A DNA stretch of 64,000 bases from Chloroflexota bacterium (GTDB lineage: Bacteria; Chloroflexota; Anaerolineae; Promineifilales; Promineifilaceae). The notes beneath the pieces were generated by a model, which saw nothing but the letters and a program-made list of their open reading frames with translations, was not told the DNA's origin and searched no databases. The position numbers and the translations under genes were made by a program. This document shows, piece by piece, positions 26,518 to 36,628 of this stretch (position 1 is the first letter of the stretch; every line of letters starts with the position of its first letter). Location: the NCBI GenBank assembly GCA_024277135.1, contig JAJRVV010000087.1:1-64000 (forward strand), written 5' to 3'.

Positions 26518-27570
26518 TCACCCGATTTGATGAACGGCCGTTACCATATTTTTCAACTTCGCCAACACAATCTCACGGGGCAGCATCCCTAACCCGCAAT
26601 CAGGGCCAACAATCAGCCGGTCGGCGTCAATGTGGGCCAACGCCTGCCGCAGTCGCGCTTCAATCTCTTCAACCGTTTCCACACGGGAACGGGCAATGCC
26701 GATGGCGCCAAAAATGACGGCCGTTTTCCTCAATTTCTCCAGTAAAGTCAAATCATTATGACGATGGGCGTCCTCAATCGAAACCGCCTGGATAGAAGAA
26801 GCGTCAATCGCATCCGCCAGCCGAAAATACGCCATCTGATCAGCTTTGGCAAAATCAGCCTGATCCAAATGGTCGGGATAGCCGCAGCACATATGCACGG
26901 CGCGGGTGACGCGGTCCGGCAGGCCGTCGAAACAGCGTTCCAGATTGTCGAAACCAAACGCCAATGCTTTGTCCGTGTTGCGGGCAAAAACCGGCTCGTC
27001 AATCTGAATCCAGGCACAGCCGGCGGCGGCCAGGGCTAACACTTCTTGATTGAGCGCTTGCGCCAGATCGGCGCCTAGTTTGGCTTCGTCGCGGTAATAG
27101 GCGTCGGCCGTGCTGCCGCTGATGGTCATCGGGCCGGGCAGGGTGATTTTAACCGGATGGTCGGTTGCAGCCTGGGCTGCGGCGTAATCGCGGGGCAAGA
27201 TGGGGTCGCGGGCGCGGATGGGGCCGGTGATGGTGGGCACTTCGGCCACCCAGGCGCCGTTACGCAGGCTTACTTTTGTTAGATTGGTAAAGTCAAACCC
27301 GTCAAAATTGCGACATTGGTAATGAATATAATTTTCGCGCCGGATTTCGCCGTCGGTGGGAATGTCAATACCCGCCTTGATTTGATCCTGAATGACCTCA
27401 TGCGTGGCGCGATCATGAATTTCATCAATGTCGTCCGGTAAATTTTTCAGGTATTTGTCAAAGGCTTTGGTGGGGGCCTGGCTGCCCGTTCCGCCTACGC
27501 GGAACCAGTCGGGGGTAGGGACGTAATCTGGTTTAGGATACGCGCCGATAGTTGTCGTCAGTAAGGACAT
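26518..27570 (-). CDS. MetE C-terminal-like methyltransferase (cobalamin-independent methionine synthase family)
   Basis: TTIGAYPKP, LPGPMTISGSTAD, WIQIDEPVFA, HMCCGYPDH, GPDCGLGMLPRE. Confidence 0.88.
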   Translation of the reverse strand: MSLLTTTIGAYPKPDYVPTPDWFRVGGTGSQAPTKAFDKYLKNLPDDIDEIHDRATHEVIQDQIKAGIDIPTDGEIRRENYIHYQCRNFDGFDFTNLTKVSLRNGAWVAEVPTITGPIRARDPILPRDYAAAQAATDHPVKITLPGPMTISGSTADAYYRDEAKLGADLAQALNQEVLALAAAGCAWIQIDEPVFARNTDKALAFGFDNLERCFDGLPDRVTRAVHMCCGYPDHLDQADFAKADQMAYFRLADAIDASSIQAVSIEDAHRHNDLTLLEKLRKTAVIFGAIGIARSRVETVEEIEARLRQALAHIDADRLIVGPDCGLGMLPREIVLAKLKNMVTAVHQIG

Positions 27571-27580
27571 GAAGCGCTCC

Positions 27581-27644
27581 GCAGGGTGACAAGGCGACAA
27601 GGTGAAGCCGCAAAGAAGCGATCAATCACCTTGCCACCCTGTCG
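27581..27644. repeat. Foldback of about 8-bp units (GGTGACAA/GGCGACAA ... TCACCTTGCCACCCTGTCG)
   Basis: gcagggtgacaaggcgacaaggtga / tcaccttgccaccctgtcg. Confidence 0.85.
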
Positions 27645-27648
27645 TAAA

Positions 27649-28422
27649 TTATTCAGGCGTTACGTAAGCGGCCGTGATCCCGCCATCGGCCAAGAAGGTA
27701 GCCCCGGTGGTAAAGGATGCGTCGTCAGAGGCCAAAAACAAGGCGGCTTTTGCCATCTCCTTCGCCTCCCCAAAACGTCCCATGGGGATATGAACCAGGC
27801 GTCGCTGCCGCTTCTCCTCCGTGTTCAGGAACTTCATCAGCAATTCAGTATGCAACGGCCCAGGGCATAGCGCATTGACGCGAATGTTTTCGCGAGCATG
27901 GATAGTGGCCAGCTCACGGGTCATGGACAACACCGCCCCTTTGCTGGCGGTGTACGCCAATTGGGGCGTGGCCGCGCCCAAAATGGCGACAAAGGAGGCG
28001 GTGTTGATGATGGAACCGCCGCCCGCCCGCCGCAATGCTGGAATGCCATATTTGCAGCCCAGGAATACTCCTTTGACATTAATGGCCATCGTCAAGTCCC
28101 ACACGTCTACGGCCGTGTTGATGGCGTCGTCATCCTGGGCATGGGAAATGCCGGCATTGTTAAACAGCACATTCAGTTTGCCAAATTTATCTTCGGCGGC
28201 GCGAACCATATTGTCGCAGTCGGTCTCTTGGGAGATGTCGGCATGGACATAAATGGCCTCGCCGCCAGCGTCGGCGATCATCTGTACCGTCTCTTCTCCG
28301 GCGGCATCGTTAATGTCCACGGCCGCGACTTTGGCGCCTTCTTTGGCAAACAACAACGCCGTTTCCCGACCAATACCACTGCCTGCCCCGGTAATCAAGG
28401 CAACTTTATCTTTTAATCGCAT
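27649..28422 (-). CDS. SDR family oxidoreductase
   Basis: ALITGAGSGIGRETALLFAKEGA, NNAGIS, YTASKGAVLSMTRELA. Confidence 0.93.
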   Translation of the reverse strand: MRLKDKVALITGAGSGIGRETALLFAKEGAKVAAVDINDAAGEETVQMIADAGGEAIYVHADISQETDCDNMVRAAEDKFGKLNVLFNNAGISHAQDDDAINTAVDVWDLTMAINVKGVFLGCKYGIPALRRAGGGSIINTASFVAILGAATPQLAYTASKGAVLSMTRELATIHARENIRVNALCPGPLHTELLMKFLNTEEKRQRRLVHIPMGRFGEAKEMAKAALFLASDDASFTTGATFLADGGITAAYVTPE

Positions 28423-28763
28423 AACTCTCTCCTTAACTTAAATTTTTCTTTTTGGCCTTTAGGATTTCATGGAGTTAACACGTGCAATCTAAACCCCCAT
28501 GACCTGCCAACGGCCGTTTTGTTTAATGTGGCAGCAAATCATCTAAATTCCCACGAGTTAAAAGCCGTTTGCGCGCTAATTTGCTGCCGGTTTGGAAAAC
28601 GGCAAAAGTGATGATTTGAGTTACATGGCTGTGTTTGTTAAAATATCGATACTTCGATGGGTTGGAAAATGACTCGCTAATAAACTGCCACTGTTGCCGC
28701 AATCTTCACCCATATCTTTTAATTTAACAGGAATTGAGACAAGACACCAGATGAAAATTCTCA

Positions 28764-29474
28764 ATGGTTAATTTTGATTCGGGATCATATCGTATTTTGG
28801 TGGTTGACGACAGCCGGTTGCTGCTACAAATGGTAGAAACAACGCTGGTGAATGCCGGATTTGAAGTGTCGACGGCCGTTTCCGGAGAGGAAGCCCTCGA
28901 TCTGATCCATAAGCGAGGTCTGCCCCACCTGGCCATCATAGACATCAACATGCCGCCGGGCATGGACGGCTTTGAATTATGTGCAACTATCCTCGAATTC
29001 AGCGACCTACCCATCATCATGCTCACCGCCATTGACGAAGAAAACACCATCATCGAAGCCATTGACAATTTTGCTGAGGATTACATCACCAAGCCATTCC
29101 ACCCCGGCGAACTGGTTGCCCGAGTCCGCCGCGTATTGCGCCGAATTGGCGATTTTGCTTACACACTCGCCCCCATCACTAAAGTGGATGACCAGTTGGC
29201 AGTAGACTTTCCCGGTTCTCGCGCCATCATCAATGGCGAATCCATTTCATTAACGCCCACCGAAACCAAACTACTTTACATTCTCATGCGCTCCGCGGGC
29301 CGGACCGTCACGGCAGATTTTTTACTGCGCCGACTCTGGCCGCGTGATATTCCCAACAGGGAACGACTACGGGTTTATGTTCACCGGCTGCGGCGCAAAA
29401 TTGAAGCGTCGCCAACCGATCGCCAATACATCACCTCTCATCGGGGTGTAGGGTACACGTTCCAAGCAAATTAA
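28764..29474 (+). CDS. OmpR-type response regulator
   Basis: REC (VVDDSRLLLQMVE, IIDINMPPGMDGFE) plus Trans_reg_C (RLRVYVHRLRRKIE, GVGYTFQ). Confidence 0.92.
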   Translation: MVNFDSGSYRILVVDDSRLLLQMVETTLVNAGFEVSTAVSGEEALDLIHKRGLPHLAIIDINMPPGMDGFELCATILEFSDLPIIMLTAIDEENTIIEAIDNFAEDYITKPFHPGELVARVRRVLRRIGDFAYTLAPITKVDDQLAVDFPGSRAIINGESISLTPTETKLLYILMRSAGRTVTADFLLRRLWPRDIPNRERLRVYVHRLRRKIEASPTDRQYITSHRGVGYTFQAN

Positions 29475-29589
29475 TTAAGGCGTGGGAGCTGCCAGAAGGC
29501 TCAAAAGTTTATCAGTAAAATAGGGCAACTCACCCATTTTTTGATGGCGGGAAAGTTTGTACAATGTAATGTGCATAGCGCGGTAAACC

Positions 29590-29622
29590 GCAAATGAGCA
29601 ATGAACAATGAGCAATGAACAA
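29590..29622. repeat. Short YAATGAR heptamer array between the tandem response regulator genes
   Basis: caaatgagcaatgaacaatgagcaatgaac. Confidence 0.85.
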
Positions 29623-29716
29623 ATAAATTGCGCGGTTAACGCAAATGTTGCAGAGGAATTCTATAAAAGGTTTGAAAAGAGATGGGGTTAACGGAAGATA
29701 ACAACGAGGCAGTAAC

Positions 29717-30433
29717 ATGAACAGTAAACAAACCATTCTGGTCGTTGACGACAACATGTATACTATCCGCATTGTCAAGCATGCGCTGGCGCAGGCAGAT
29801 TACACGGTTTTGTCGGCCGCATCTGGCGAAGAAGCGCTGAGCACGGTTATCGAGCGGGGGCTGCCCCATCTGGCGGTGGTGGATTTGCACATGCCGCCAG
29901 GCATGAGCGGTTTTGAGTTTTGCCGCCAGATTCATCAATTCAGCGATATGCCAGTTATCATGCTGACGGCCGTCAACGAAGAAAAAACCATCATCAACGC
30001 CCTGGAAGAACATGCCGAAGATTACATCATCAAACCATTCAGCCCTGGTGAACTGGTGGCTCGTGTGCGCCGGGTACTGCGGCGAATGGGCAGTTTTGCT
30101 TATGCGTTGCAGCCGCTCACCCAGGTTGATGATCGGTTAGCAATTGATTTCCCCAAACGGAAAGCGATCGTCAATGGCGAGTCCATCTCCCTCACGCCCA
30201 CTGAAACCCGCTTGCTATACATCCTCATGCGCAGTGCTGGTGAAACTGTCACCACCGAATTTATCATTCGCCGCTTGTGGCCGTTGGAACCCGCTTTTGA
30301 AGACCGGCTGCATGTCCATATGCACCGGCTGCGGCGCAAAATTGAGGAGAAGTCAAATCCGCGTTACATCGTTTCTGAACGAGGGTTGGGCTATATTTTC
30401 CAGCCCGGCTCGGAAATGATCACAGCCAATTAG
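29717..30433 (+). CDS. OmpR-type response regulator, tandem paralog
   Basis: VVDDNMYTIRIVKHAL, VVDLHMPPGMSGFE, LHVHMHRLRRKIE; strong similarity to the upstream gene. Confidence 0.92.
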   Translation: MNSKQTILVVDDNMYTIRIVKHALAQADYTVLSAASGEEALSTVIERGLPHLAVVDLHMPPGMSGFEFCRQIHQFSDMPVIMLTAVNEEKTIINALEEHAEDYIIKPFSPGELVARVRRVLRRMGSFAYALQPLTQVDDRLAIDFPKRKAIVNGESISLTPTETRLLYILMRSAGETVTTEFIIRRLWPLEPAFEDRLHVHMHRLRRKIEEKSNPRYIVSERGLGYIFQPGSEMITAN

Positions 30434-30449
30434 TTCCGCTTTCCCCGTT

Positions 30450-31115
30450 TTGATGCCCGACCAAATTACCATCGCGCGCGTGAAGCAAGCGCTGGCATTG
30501 CCCGGTTTTGACAGCATGTCCGCCCGCCGCCAGATGTCGCCGCTGGGGCGCCCCATCCGCCGGGAGCCAAACCAGCCGGGGCAGGCGCGGGTAGGCGGGG
30601 TACTCATCTTGCTTTTTTGCCGCGAGGGGGAAATGTACCTGGTCCTCACCCGGCGGCGGGAGGATTTGAATGCCCATGCCGGGCAAATCTCGTTTCCGGG
30701 CGGTCGGCAGGATGATGGAGAGTCCCTGGCGAATACGGCCGTGCGCGAAGCACATGAAGAAATCGGCGTTCCGCCTGACGCCATCACCCTTATCGGCCGC
30801 ATCGAACCGCTGTACATCCCTCCCTCCGACTTTGAAGTGCATCCGTTCGTGGGCTGGTATCACAATGGGGAACGGCCGTCCTTCATCCCCAGCGAAAGCG
30901 AAGTGGCTGAAGTGCTGGAAGTGTCGCTGCGCCACCTGCTAGACCCAGCCACGCGCGTTGTCGAACGCTGGAATCTGCGCGGAGCAGAGCTGGATGTGCC
31001 GTTTTACGACGTGTACGGTCACAAAGTTTGGGGCGCCACCGCCATCATGCTCAGCGATTTTTTGGCCCGGCTGCGGGCGGTGCGGAAACTTGCCCCGGCC
31101 GCCGGGCGATGGTAG
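30450..31115 (+). CDS. NUDIX hydrolase (CoA pyrophosphatase-like)
   Basis: GQISFPGGRQDDGESLANTAVREAHEEIGV. Confidence 0.9.
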   Translation: MMPDQITIARVKQALALPGFDSMSARRQMSPLGRPIRREPNQPGQARVGGVLILLFCREGEMYLVLTRRREDLNAHAGQISFPGGRQDDGESLANTAVREAHEEIGVPPDAITLIGRIEPLYIPPSDFEVHPFVGWYHNGERPSFIPSESEVAEVLEVSLRHLLDPATRVVERWNLRGAELDVPFYDVYGHKVWGATAIMLSDFLARLRAVRKLAPAAGRW

Positions 31116-32559
31116 AGCCTTCGGGAAGGTTGGTGATAGGCAGGCGGACGATGAACAGGCTGCCCTGTCCCTTCGCGCTGCGAGCCTGAATCAATCCCCC
31201 ATGCGCTTCCACCAATTCGCGCACAATGGCTAACCCCAACCCGGAACCGCGACGGCCGTCCCGCCGCGACCGTGATTTATCCACCTGGTAAAACCGCTCA
31301 AAAATCCGGGACAATTCCGTTTCCGCAATCCCTTTCCCCGTATCCTGCACCAACACCTCCACCGCTTTATCGCCATGCTGTTTTACCGTCAGGTGTACCC
31401 GGCCGCCAGATGGGGTATGAGTCAGCGCATTGTCCGTCAGATTGGTGAAAACCTGCATCAGCCGGTCATAATCGCCAATGACCGGCGGCACAGGCGCAGC
31501 ATCCAGCGTCAGGTGAATGTCCAGCGTTTGGGCGCGCAAGGCCAGATTATGCCGCACCTCGGTCAGCAGGTCGGCGATGTTGACCGGCTCCTGCGCCAGT
31601 TGCAGGGTTCCTGATTCGATGCGGGCCAGATCAAGCAGTTGGCTGACCATGCGCGACATGCGATCCGCTTCGTTGTGGATGATGCTGGCGGCCCGTTCTT
31701 GTTCTTCCGGGGAAACGGCCGTGCCATCCAGCAACGCCTGGCTCCATCCCTGAATCGAAGTCAGAGGCGTTTTTAGATCGTGCGACACATTGGCCACCAA
31801 ATCCCGTTGGGACTGGTGCGCCATGCGCACCCGCGCCGCCATGCTGTTGAAACTTTCCGCCACCCGCCGCACTTCTTCGGGGCCGCGCGGCCGGATTTGC
31901 TGGTCATAATTCCCTTCGGCGATCGCCGCCGCGCCATCGGCCAACTGCCGCAGCGGTTTAGCCACGGATCGGGCGATGATCAACGCCAAAATCACCGCTA
32001 AAAACAGGGTAGCGCTGCCAGCCCAAAACAAGGGGCGGAAGAAAGAGTCTCTGAAAAAGCCGAGAGCGGACGGTTCGGGCGCGGCATAAAAGAGGCGGGC
32101 GCGGGCGTTGAGCGGCAAGGTGATCCCTGGCCCGTAGATGAGCCAGCGGGAGCCATCGGGGGCTTGATACCGGCCAAAGATGGCGTTGGCTTCCAGGCCA
32201 GGAAAAAGTCTTTGGACGCGCTGATCAATGTCGTTGGCGGCGGTTCCAGCCCATTCGCCATCGCTGTCGTAGAGGATGCGGCCGCTGCCGGTGTTGGTCA
32301 GAATCACGCGCACGTCATTTTCGGCGGCGATGCGGGACAGCGTTTCTTCGATGGAACCGGGACGGGCATCCACCTCGCGCAGCCGGCCGATTTGGGTGCG
32401 GTTGCTGCGGCTGACGGCTGTTAACTGGGCCAATGTGGGCAAATAGCGCGCGACGGGCCGCGTTACCACCAGAAACAGGGTAACGGCCGTCACCAAGAGG
32501 ACGGCGCCGATCAACAAAAAGTAGGATGCCAGCAAACGGCTGCGCAAACTTTTGAACAT
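31051..32559 (-). CDS. HAMP-containing sensor histidine kinase
   Basis: NVSHDLKTPLTSIQGWSQALLDG; NLTDNALTHTPSGG; DTGKGIAETELSRIFERFYQ; GSGLGLAIVRELVEAHGG. Confidence 0.95.
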   Translation of the reverse strand: MFKSLRSRLLASYFLLIGAVLLVTAVTLFLVVTRPVARYLPTLAQLTAVSRSNRTQIGRLREVDARPGSIEETLSRIAAENDVRVILTNTGSGRILYDSDGEWAGTAANDIDQRVQRLFPGLEANAIFGRYQAPDGSRWLIYGPGITLPLNARARLFYAAPEPSALGFFRDSFFRPLFWAGSATLFLAVILALIIARSVAKPLRQLADGAAAIAEGNYDQQIRPRGPEEVRRVAESFNSMAARVRMAHQSQRDLVANVSHDLKTPLTSIQGWSQALLDGTAVSPEEQERAASIIHNEADRMSRMVSQLLDLARIESGTLQLAQEPVNIADLLTEVRHNLALRAQTLDIHLTLDAAPVPPVIGDYDRLMQVFTNLTDNALTHTPSGGRVHLTVKQHGDKAVEVLVQDTGKGIAETELSRIFERFYQVDKSRSRRDGRRGSGLGLAIVRELVEAHGGLIQARSAKGQGSLFIVRLPITNLPEGSTIARRPGQVSAPPAAGPKNR

Positions 32560-32644
32560 GGGTTTAGCCTAACGGGTGAACGTGAATTGGGTGTGAGGAA
32601 AATGTAACCAGACTGTAAATCATGCCGGATGGCGGGGACGGCCG

Positions 32645-33331
32645 TTACTCAATTACCGCCAGCTTATACCCCATCCCCCACACCGTTTCGATCTTCAAAG
32701 CGCTCCCGCTCAACTTGTCTCGCAAATGGGCGATATGCACATCCACCGTCCGCGTTTCGCCATAAAACTCATACCCCCACACCAGGTCGAGCAGCTGCTG
32801 GCGGGACAACACCCGGTTGACATGATCTACCAGCGTCAGCGCCAGATCGAACTCTTTGGCGCGCAGATTGACCCGCTGGCCCTGCACCTGCATCTCGCGG
32901 GCGGCGGGATCAATGAGGACATCCCCCAGGCGGCGTATCTGTTCGGGCGGCGGCATGGCGGCCGTTCCCACCCGGCGTAAAATGGCGCGGACGCGGGCCA
33001 CCAACTCGCGCGGGTTAAACGGCTTGGTCAAATAATCGTCCGCGCCCATTTCCAGCCCCACGATTTTATCTACGTCGTCATCGCGGGCGGTGAGCATGAG
33101 GATGGGCAGGTTGCCATCGGCGCGGACGCGGCGGCACACTTCCCACCCGTCCATTTCCGGCATCATCAAGTCCAGCACCAGTAAATCGGGCGGGGATTGT
33201 TTAATTTGGGCTATGGCTTGACGGCCGTCCGTCACCACCGCCACCTGATACCCCTCCTTTTCTAGGTACATGCGGGCCAGTTCGCGGATATTGGCTTCGT
33301 CGTCAGCGATCAGAATGGTTTGTTGGGCCAT
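32645..33331 (-). CDS. OmpR-family response regulator
   Basis: ILIADDEANIRELARMYLEKEGY, VLDLMMPEMDGWEVCR, GADDYLTKPFNPRELVARVRAILRR. Confidence 0.95.
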   Translation of the reverse strand: MAQQTILIADDEANIRELARMYLEKEGYQVAVVTDGRQAIAQIKQSPPDLLVLDLMMPEMDGWEVCRRVRADGNLPILMLTARDDDVDKIVGLEMGADDYLTKPFNPRELVARVRAILRRVGTAAMPPPEQIRRLGDVLIDPAAREMQVQGQRVNLRAKEFDLALTLVDHVNRVLSRQQLLDLVWGYEFYGETRTVDVHIAHLRDKLSGSALKIETVWGMGYKLAVIE

Positions 33332-33340
33332 TGGATGTGA

Positions 33341-33748
33341 TTACTTCTTCTTCACAATCGCCACCGCTTCAATTTCCACCTGCGCTCCCATCGGCAGAGC
33401 GGCCGCCTGCACCGCCGACCGGGCCGGCGGCTTGTTGGCGAAAAATTCGGCGTAAATGGCGTTCATGGTCTGAAAATCGCCCATGTCCTGCAAGAACACG
33501 GTGGTCTTCACCACGTTGTCCAAGCTGGAACCAGCCGCTTTCAACACGGCCTTCAGATTGGTCAACAGTTGCCGGGTTTGGGCTTGCACATCCCCATCCA
33601 CCATCTTACCTGTGGCCGGGTCTAGGGCAATTTGCCCGGCGGTGTAAACCAGTTCGCCCACGCGCACCGCCTGGGAGTAGGGACCGACGGCCGCCGGCGC
33701 CTGGTCGGTGTGGATGATTCGTTTTTTCATGGAGGGTCTCCTTTCCAT
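33341..33748 (-). CDS. RidA family protein
   Basis: GPYSQAVRVGELVYTAGQIALDPATG...TRQLLTNLKAVLKAAG. Confidence 0.92.
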   Translation of the reverse strand: MERRPSMKKRIIHTDQAPAAVGPYSQAVRVGELVYTAGQIALDPATGKMVDGDVQAQTRQLLTNLKAVLKAAGSSLDNVVKTTVFLQDMGDFQTMNAIYAEFFANKPPARSAVQAAALPMGAQVEIEAVAIVKKK

Positions 33749-33848
33749 TTGTCAACTTGCGAGGCATTGTAACATGCCGCCGTTTGGCCGGGCAAGGATT
33801 AAGGGAGGGATGGATGGGTATTGCAGTGCGTTTACGTTGGGGGAAGGG

Positions 33849-34649
33849 TTAGGAGAGTAAATGCCACAAACCAGCAGCGGCAAACCCGCCAATGAGCGAG
33901 GCCCACAGGTTGACGATATCGTTGTTAAGCCATGACCAACCGCGCCGCGACCGTGTCTCCTGCCCGCATTTGTGGATTTTGCGCTCGGTCTCTTTCTGGC
34001 ACACAGCGCAGTAATAAATTTGTTGGACGGTGGCTCCCAGAAAACTGTCGGACAGCGAACCCAGCAGGCCGCCTAATCCGCCGCCGGCCGTCAATACGCC
34101 CAGGCTGTGTCCGGGCATGAGCAGTCCCGCCGTCAGCCCGATGATGAGGCCGCCGATGAGGGAAACGGCCGTGCCCAACCACGACACTCCGCCCGATGTG
34201 CCGGCCTCTACCACACGGCCGTTGGTGATGAGGCGCGGCGGTTGGCGGCTGAGCGTGCCTAACTCTGTGGCCCAGGTGTCGGCGGTGACTGTGGCCATCA
34301 CCCCTGCAAATAAGGGAAACCAGACCCCGCTCGGCCAGATGGCGCTGGCCAATGCTAACAAAGCGCCCAGGCCGCCATTAGCCAACACCTGCCCGGCGTC
34401 CCGACGATGCCCTTTGTCAAATTTCTCGGCCGCCGTTTTTTTCTCTGGCTCTTTATAATGGGAAAGCAGGCTGGAACTGACGAAGAAAATGGCGAGGATA
34501 ACGCCCCACTGCCAGCCGCCCATGCCAAAAGTGAGCGTGCCCACCCCCAGGGCGCTGGCGCCGCCGGAGCGGGACAACGAGCCGCGCCAGTAAGCCAGCG
34601 CCACGATGATGAAACTGATGAGAAAAGCGGTGAAGAGTTGTTGAACCAT
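33849..34649 (-). CDS. DUF92 family membrane protein
   Basis: TADTWATELGTLSRQPPRLITNGRVVEAGTSGGVSWLGT. Confidence 0.88.
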   Translation of the reverse strand: MVQQLFTAFLISFIIVALAYWRGSLSRSGGASALGVGTLTFGMGGWQWGVILAIFFVSSSLLSHYKEPEKKTAAEKFDKGHRRDAGQVLANGGLGALLALASAIWPSGVWFPLFAGVMATVTADTWATELGTLSRQPPRLITNGRVVEAGTSGGVSWLGTAVSLIGGLIIGLTAGLLMPGHSLGVLTAGGGLGGLLGSLSDSFLGATVQQIYYCAVCQKETERKIHKCGQETRSRRGWSWLNNDIVNLWASLIGGFAAAGLWHLLS

Positions 34650-34754
34650 TGCCGGTGGTGGTCAGAATTGTGGAAATGTCGCGCATCGTGGAGTTTACCA
34701 AAGGCCGGCAGGTGTGACGAGAGATTACAAAAGTCTGGCGGATTTATGTAATCT

Positions 34755-34856
34755 CAGTAGATCGAGATTTTCGCCACGAATGCCACGAATTACACGAAAA
34801 ACACGTTCTTAATTCGTGAAATTTGTGCAAATTCGCGGCAGATTTTGGATCTACTG
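34755..34856. repeat. Foldback nonamer array (CCACGAATN)n ... AATTCGTGAAATTTGTGCAAATTCG bounded by CAGTAGATC/GATCTACTG
   Basis: Inverted ends and internal units read directly. Confidence 0.85.
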
Positions 34857-34920
34857 AATCTGTGCCCCCGTATTTACAGGCGGTAGCAGGATCATGTAAA
34901 ATAGCTTTGTATCTCCTCAA

Positions 34921-35136
34921 CGTTCGCTTAAATTTTGAGTTAAAAGCGAGATTCAAAAACCCATGTATATATGGGGGATCACAAGATAAATTTCATGTAT
35001 ATACGCATTGACATAAAGTATCTGTTCTAAATTTGTGATAATAAGCAATTGGAAACCATTGTTTATGTTAACCAAAGCCTTGTGTACCCCTGTATATGGG
35101 TTGAATTTGGAAATTGTTCAAAAATTTAAGCGAACG
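34921..35136. promoter_or_regulatory. AT-rich region bounded by a perfect 16-bp inverted repeat and containing three TGTATAT-cored sites
   Basis: cgttcgcttaaatttt (34921-34936) / aaaatttaagcgaacg (35121-35136); sites at 34960-34975, 34994-35005, 35087-35100. Confidence 0.7.
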
Positions 35137-35201
35137 CCCTGTATCTCTTTTCACAATTCCCGATTTTTTTACGACCTGTTTCCAAACAAAGGAGTATTCC
35201 C

Positions 35202-36452
35202 ATGTCAGAAAAACTGAATCCGTTTGCCATTGCCCAGACCCAGCTCGACAAAGCAGCCCAAGTGTTGCAGTTGCCGCCCGACATGCACGCTTTTTTGCGC
35301 CTGCCCATGCGCGAGCTTCATTTCACCATTCCCGTACGCATGGACGATGGCTCCACCCAGATTTTCCAGGGCTTTCGCGTTCAATACAACGACGCCCGCG
35401 GCCCGGCCAAGGGCGGCCTCCGCTTTCATTGGGAAGAGACCATTGACACCGTACGCGCTCTGGCAGCCTGGATGACGTGGAAAACGGCCGTGGTGGACAT
35501 CCCCCTCGGCGGCGGCAAAGGAGGCGTCATTTGTGACCCCCGCGCCCTCTCCCAGGGCGAACTGGAACGGCTCAGCCGCGGCTTCATGCGCGTCATCGCC
35601 CGCTCCATCGGCCTCACCAAAGACGTGCCCGCTCCCGACGTGTACACCCACCCCCAAATCATGGCCTGGATGATGGATGAATACGAAGTGCTGACCGGGC
35701 ATCACGAACCCGGCGTCATCACCGGAAAGCCATTGGAATTAGGCGGCTCCGCCGGCCGCGGCGACGCCACCGCCCGCGGCGGCATTTACACCGTGCGCGA
35801 AACTGCCAAAATCCTGGGCCTCGACCTCAAAGGGAAGACGGCCGCCGTTCAAGGGTATGGCAACGCCGGTACTTTTGCCCATCAGTTAGCCCAAGAAATC
35901 CTGGGGCTGAAAATCGTCGCCGTCAGCGATTCCAGAGGCGGTATCATCAACTGGGATGGACTGGACGCGGCCGAAACCATGGCGCATAAAGCCAACACTG
36001 GCGCCGTCCGCAACTTTCCCGGCGCTGAAGAAATCAGCAACGAAGCCTTGCTGGAACTGGAAGTGGATGTTTTGTTCCCGTCAGCTTTGGAAAACGTCAT
36101 CACCAAAAAGAATGCGGCCAACATCAAGGCCAAAATTGTGGCCGAGTTAGCCAACGGCCCCACCACCCCAGCCGCCGATGACATTCTTTACGAAAATGGC
36201 GTTTATGTCCTGCCCGACTTCCTGTGCAATGCCGGCGGCGTCACCGTTTCCTACTTCGAGATGGTGCAAAACGCATACCAATATTACTGGCCGCTAGAGA
36301 TGGTGCATGAACGGCTGGATCAAAAGATGACCGCCGCCTTCCACGCCGTAGACAAAATGGCGCGGCAGAAGAAAGTGAACAATCGGGTAGCGGCTTATTT
36401 GGTGGCGGTGGATCGGGTGGCCCAGGCGGTGCATCTGCGCGGCTGGGTGTAA
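35202..36452 (+). CDS. gdhA: Glu/Leu/Phe/Val dehydrogenase (glutamate dehydrogenase)
   Basis: [49 protein letters not shown]. Confidence 0.95.
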   Translation: MSEKLNPFAIAQTQLDKAAQVLQLPPDMHAFLRLPMRELHFTIPVRMDDGSTQIFQGFRVQYNDARGPAKGGLRFHWEETIDTVRALAAWMTWKTAVVDIPLGGGKGGVICDPRALSQGELERLSRGFMRVIARSIGLTKDVPAPDVYTHPQIMAWMMDEYEVLTGHHEPGVITGKPLELGGSAGRGDATARGGIYTVRETAKILGLDLKGKTAAVQGYGNAGTFAHQLAQEILGLKIVAVSDSRGGIINWDGLDAAETMAHKANTGAVRNFPGAEEISNEALLELEVDVLFPSALENVITKKNAANIKAKIVAELANGPTTPAADDILYENGVYVLPDFLCNAGGVTVSYFEMVQNAYQYYWPLEMVHERLDQKMTAAFHAVDKMARQKKVNNRVAAYLVAVDRVAQAVHLRGWV

Positions 36453-36558
36453 TTCCATTTCACTGACAACTGGCATGAAGAACGTATGACAATCATAACT
36501 TGCCAACCAATATAAATCCTATATAGTTTGGGTGGCTAAATTTAACAAGAAAGCGGTG

Positions 36559-36582
36559 AGGCGCATCAAATTTGATGCGCCT
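36559..36582. terminator. Perfect 24-bp palindrome between the gdh genes (terminator or operator)
   Basis: aggcgcatcaaatttgatgcgcct. Confidence 0.6.
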
Positions 36583-36628
36583 TATTGCTTCCTGGATTCC
36601 CAATATTTCTCGGAGTTAAGAAATTTCA

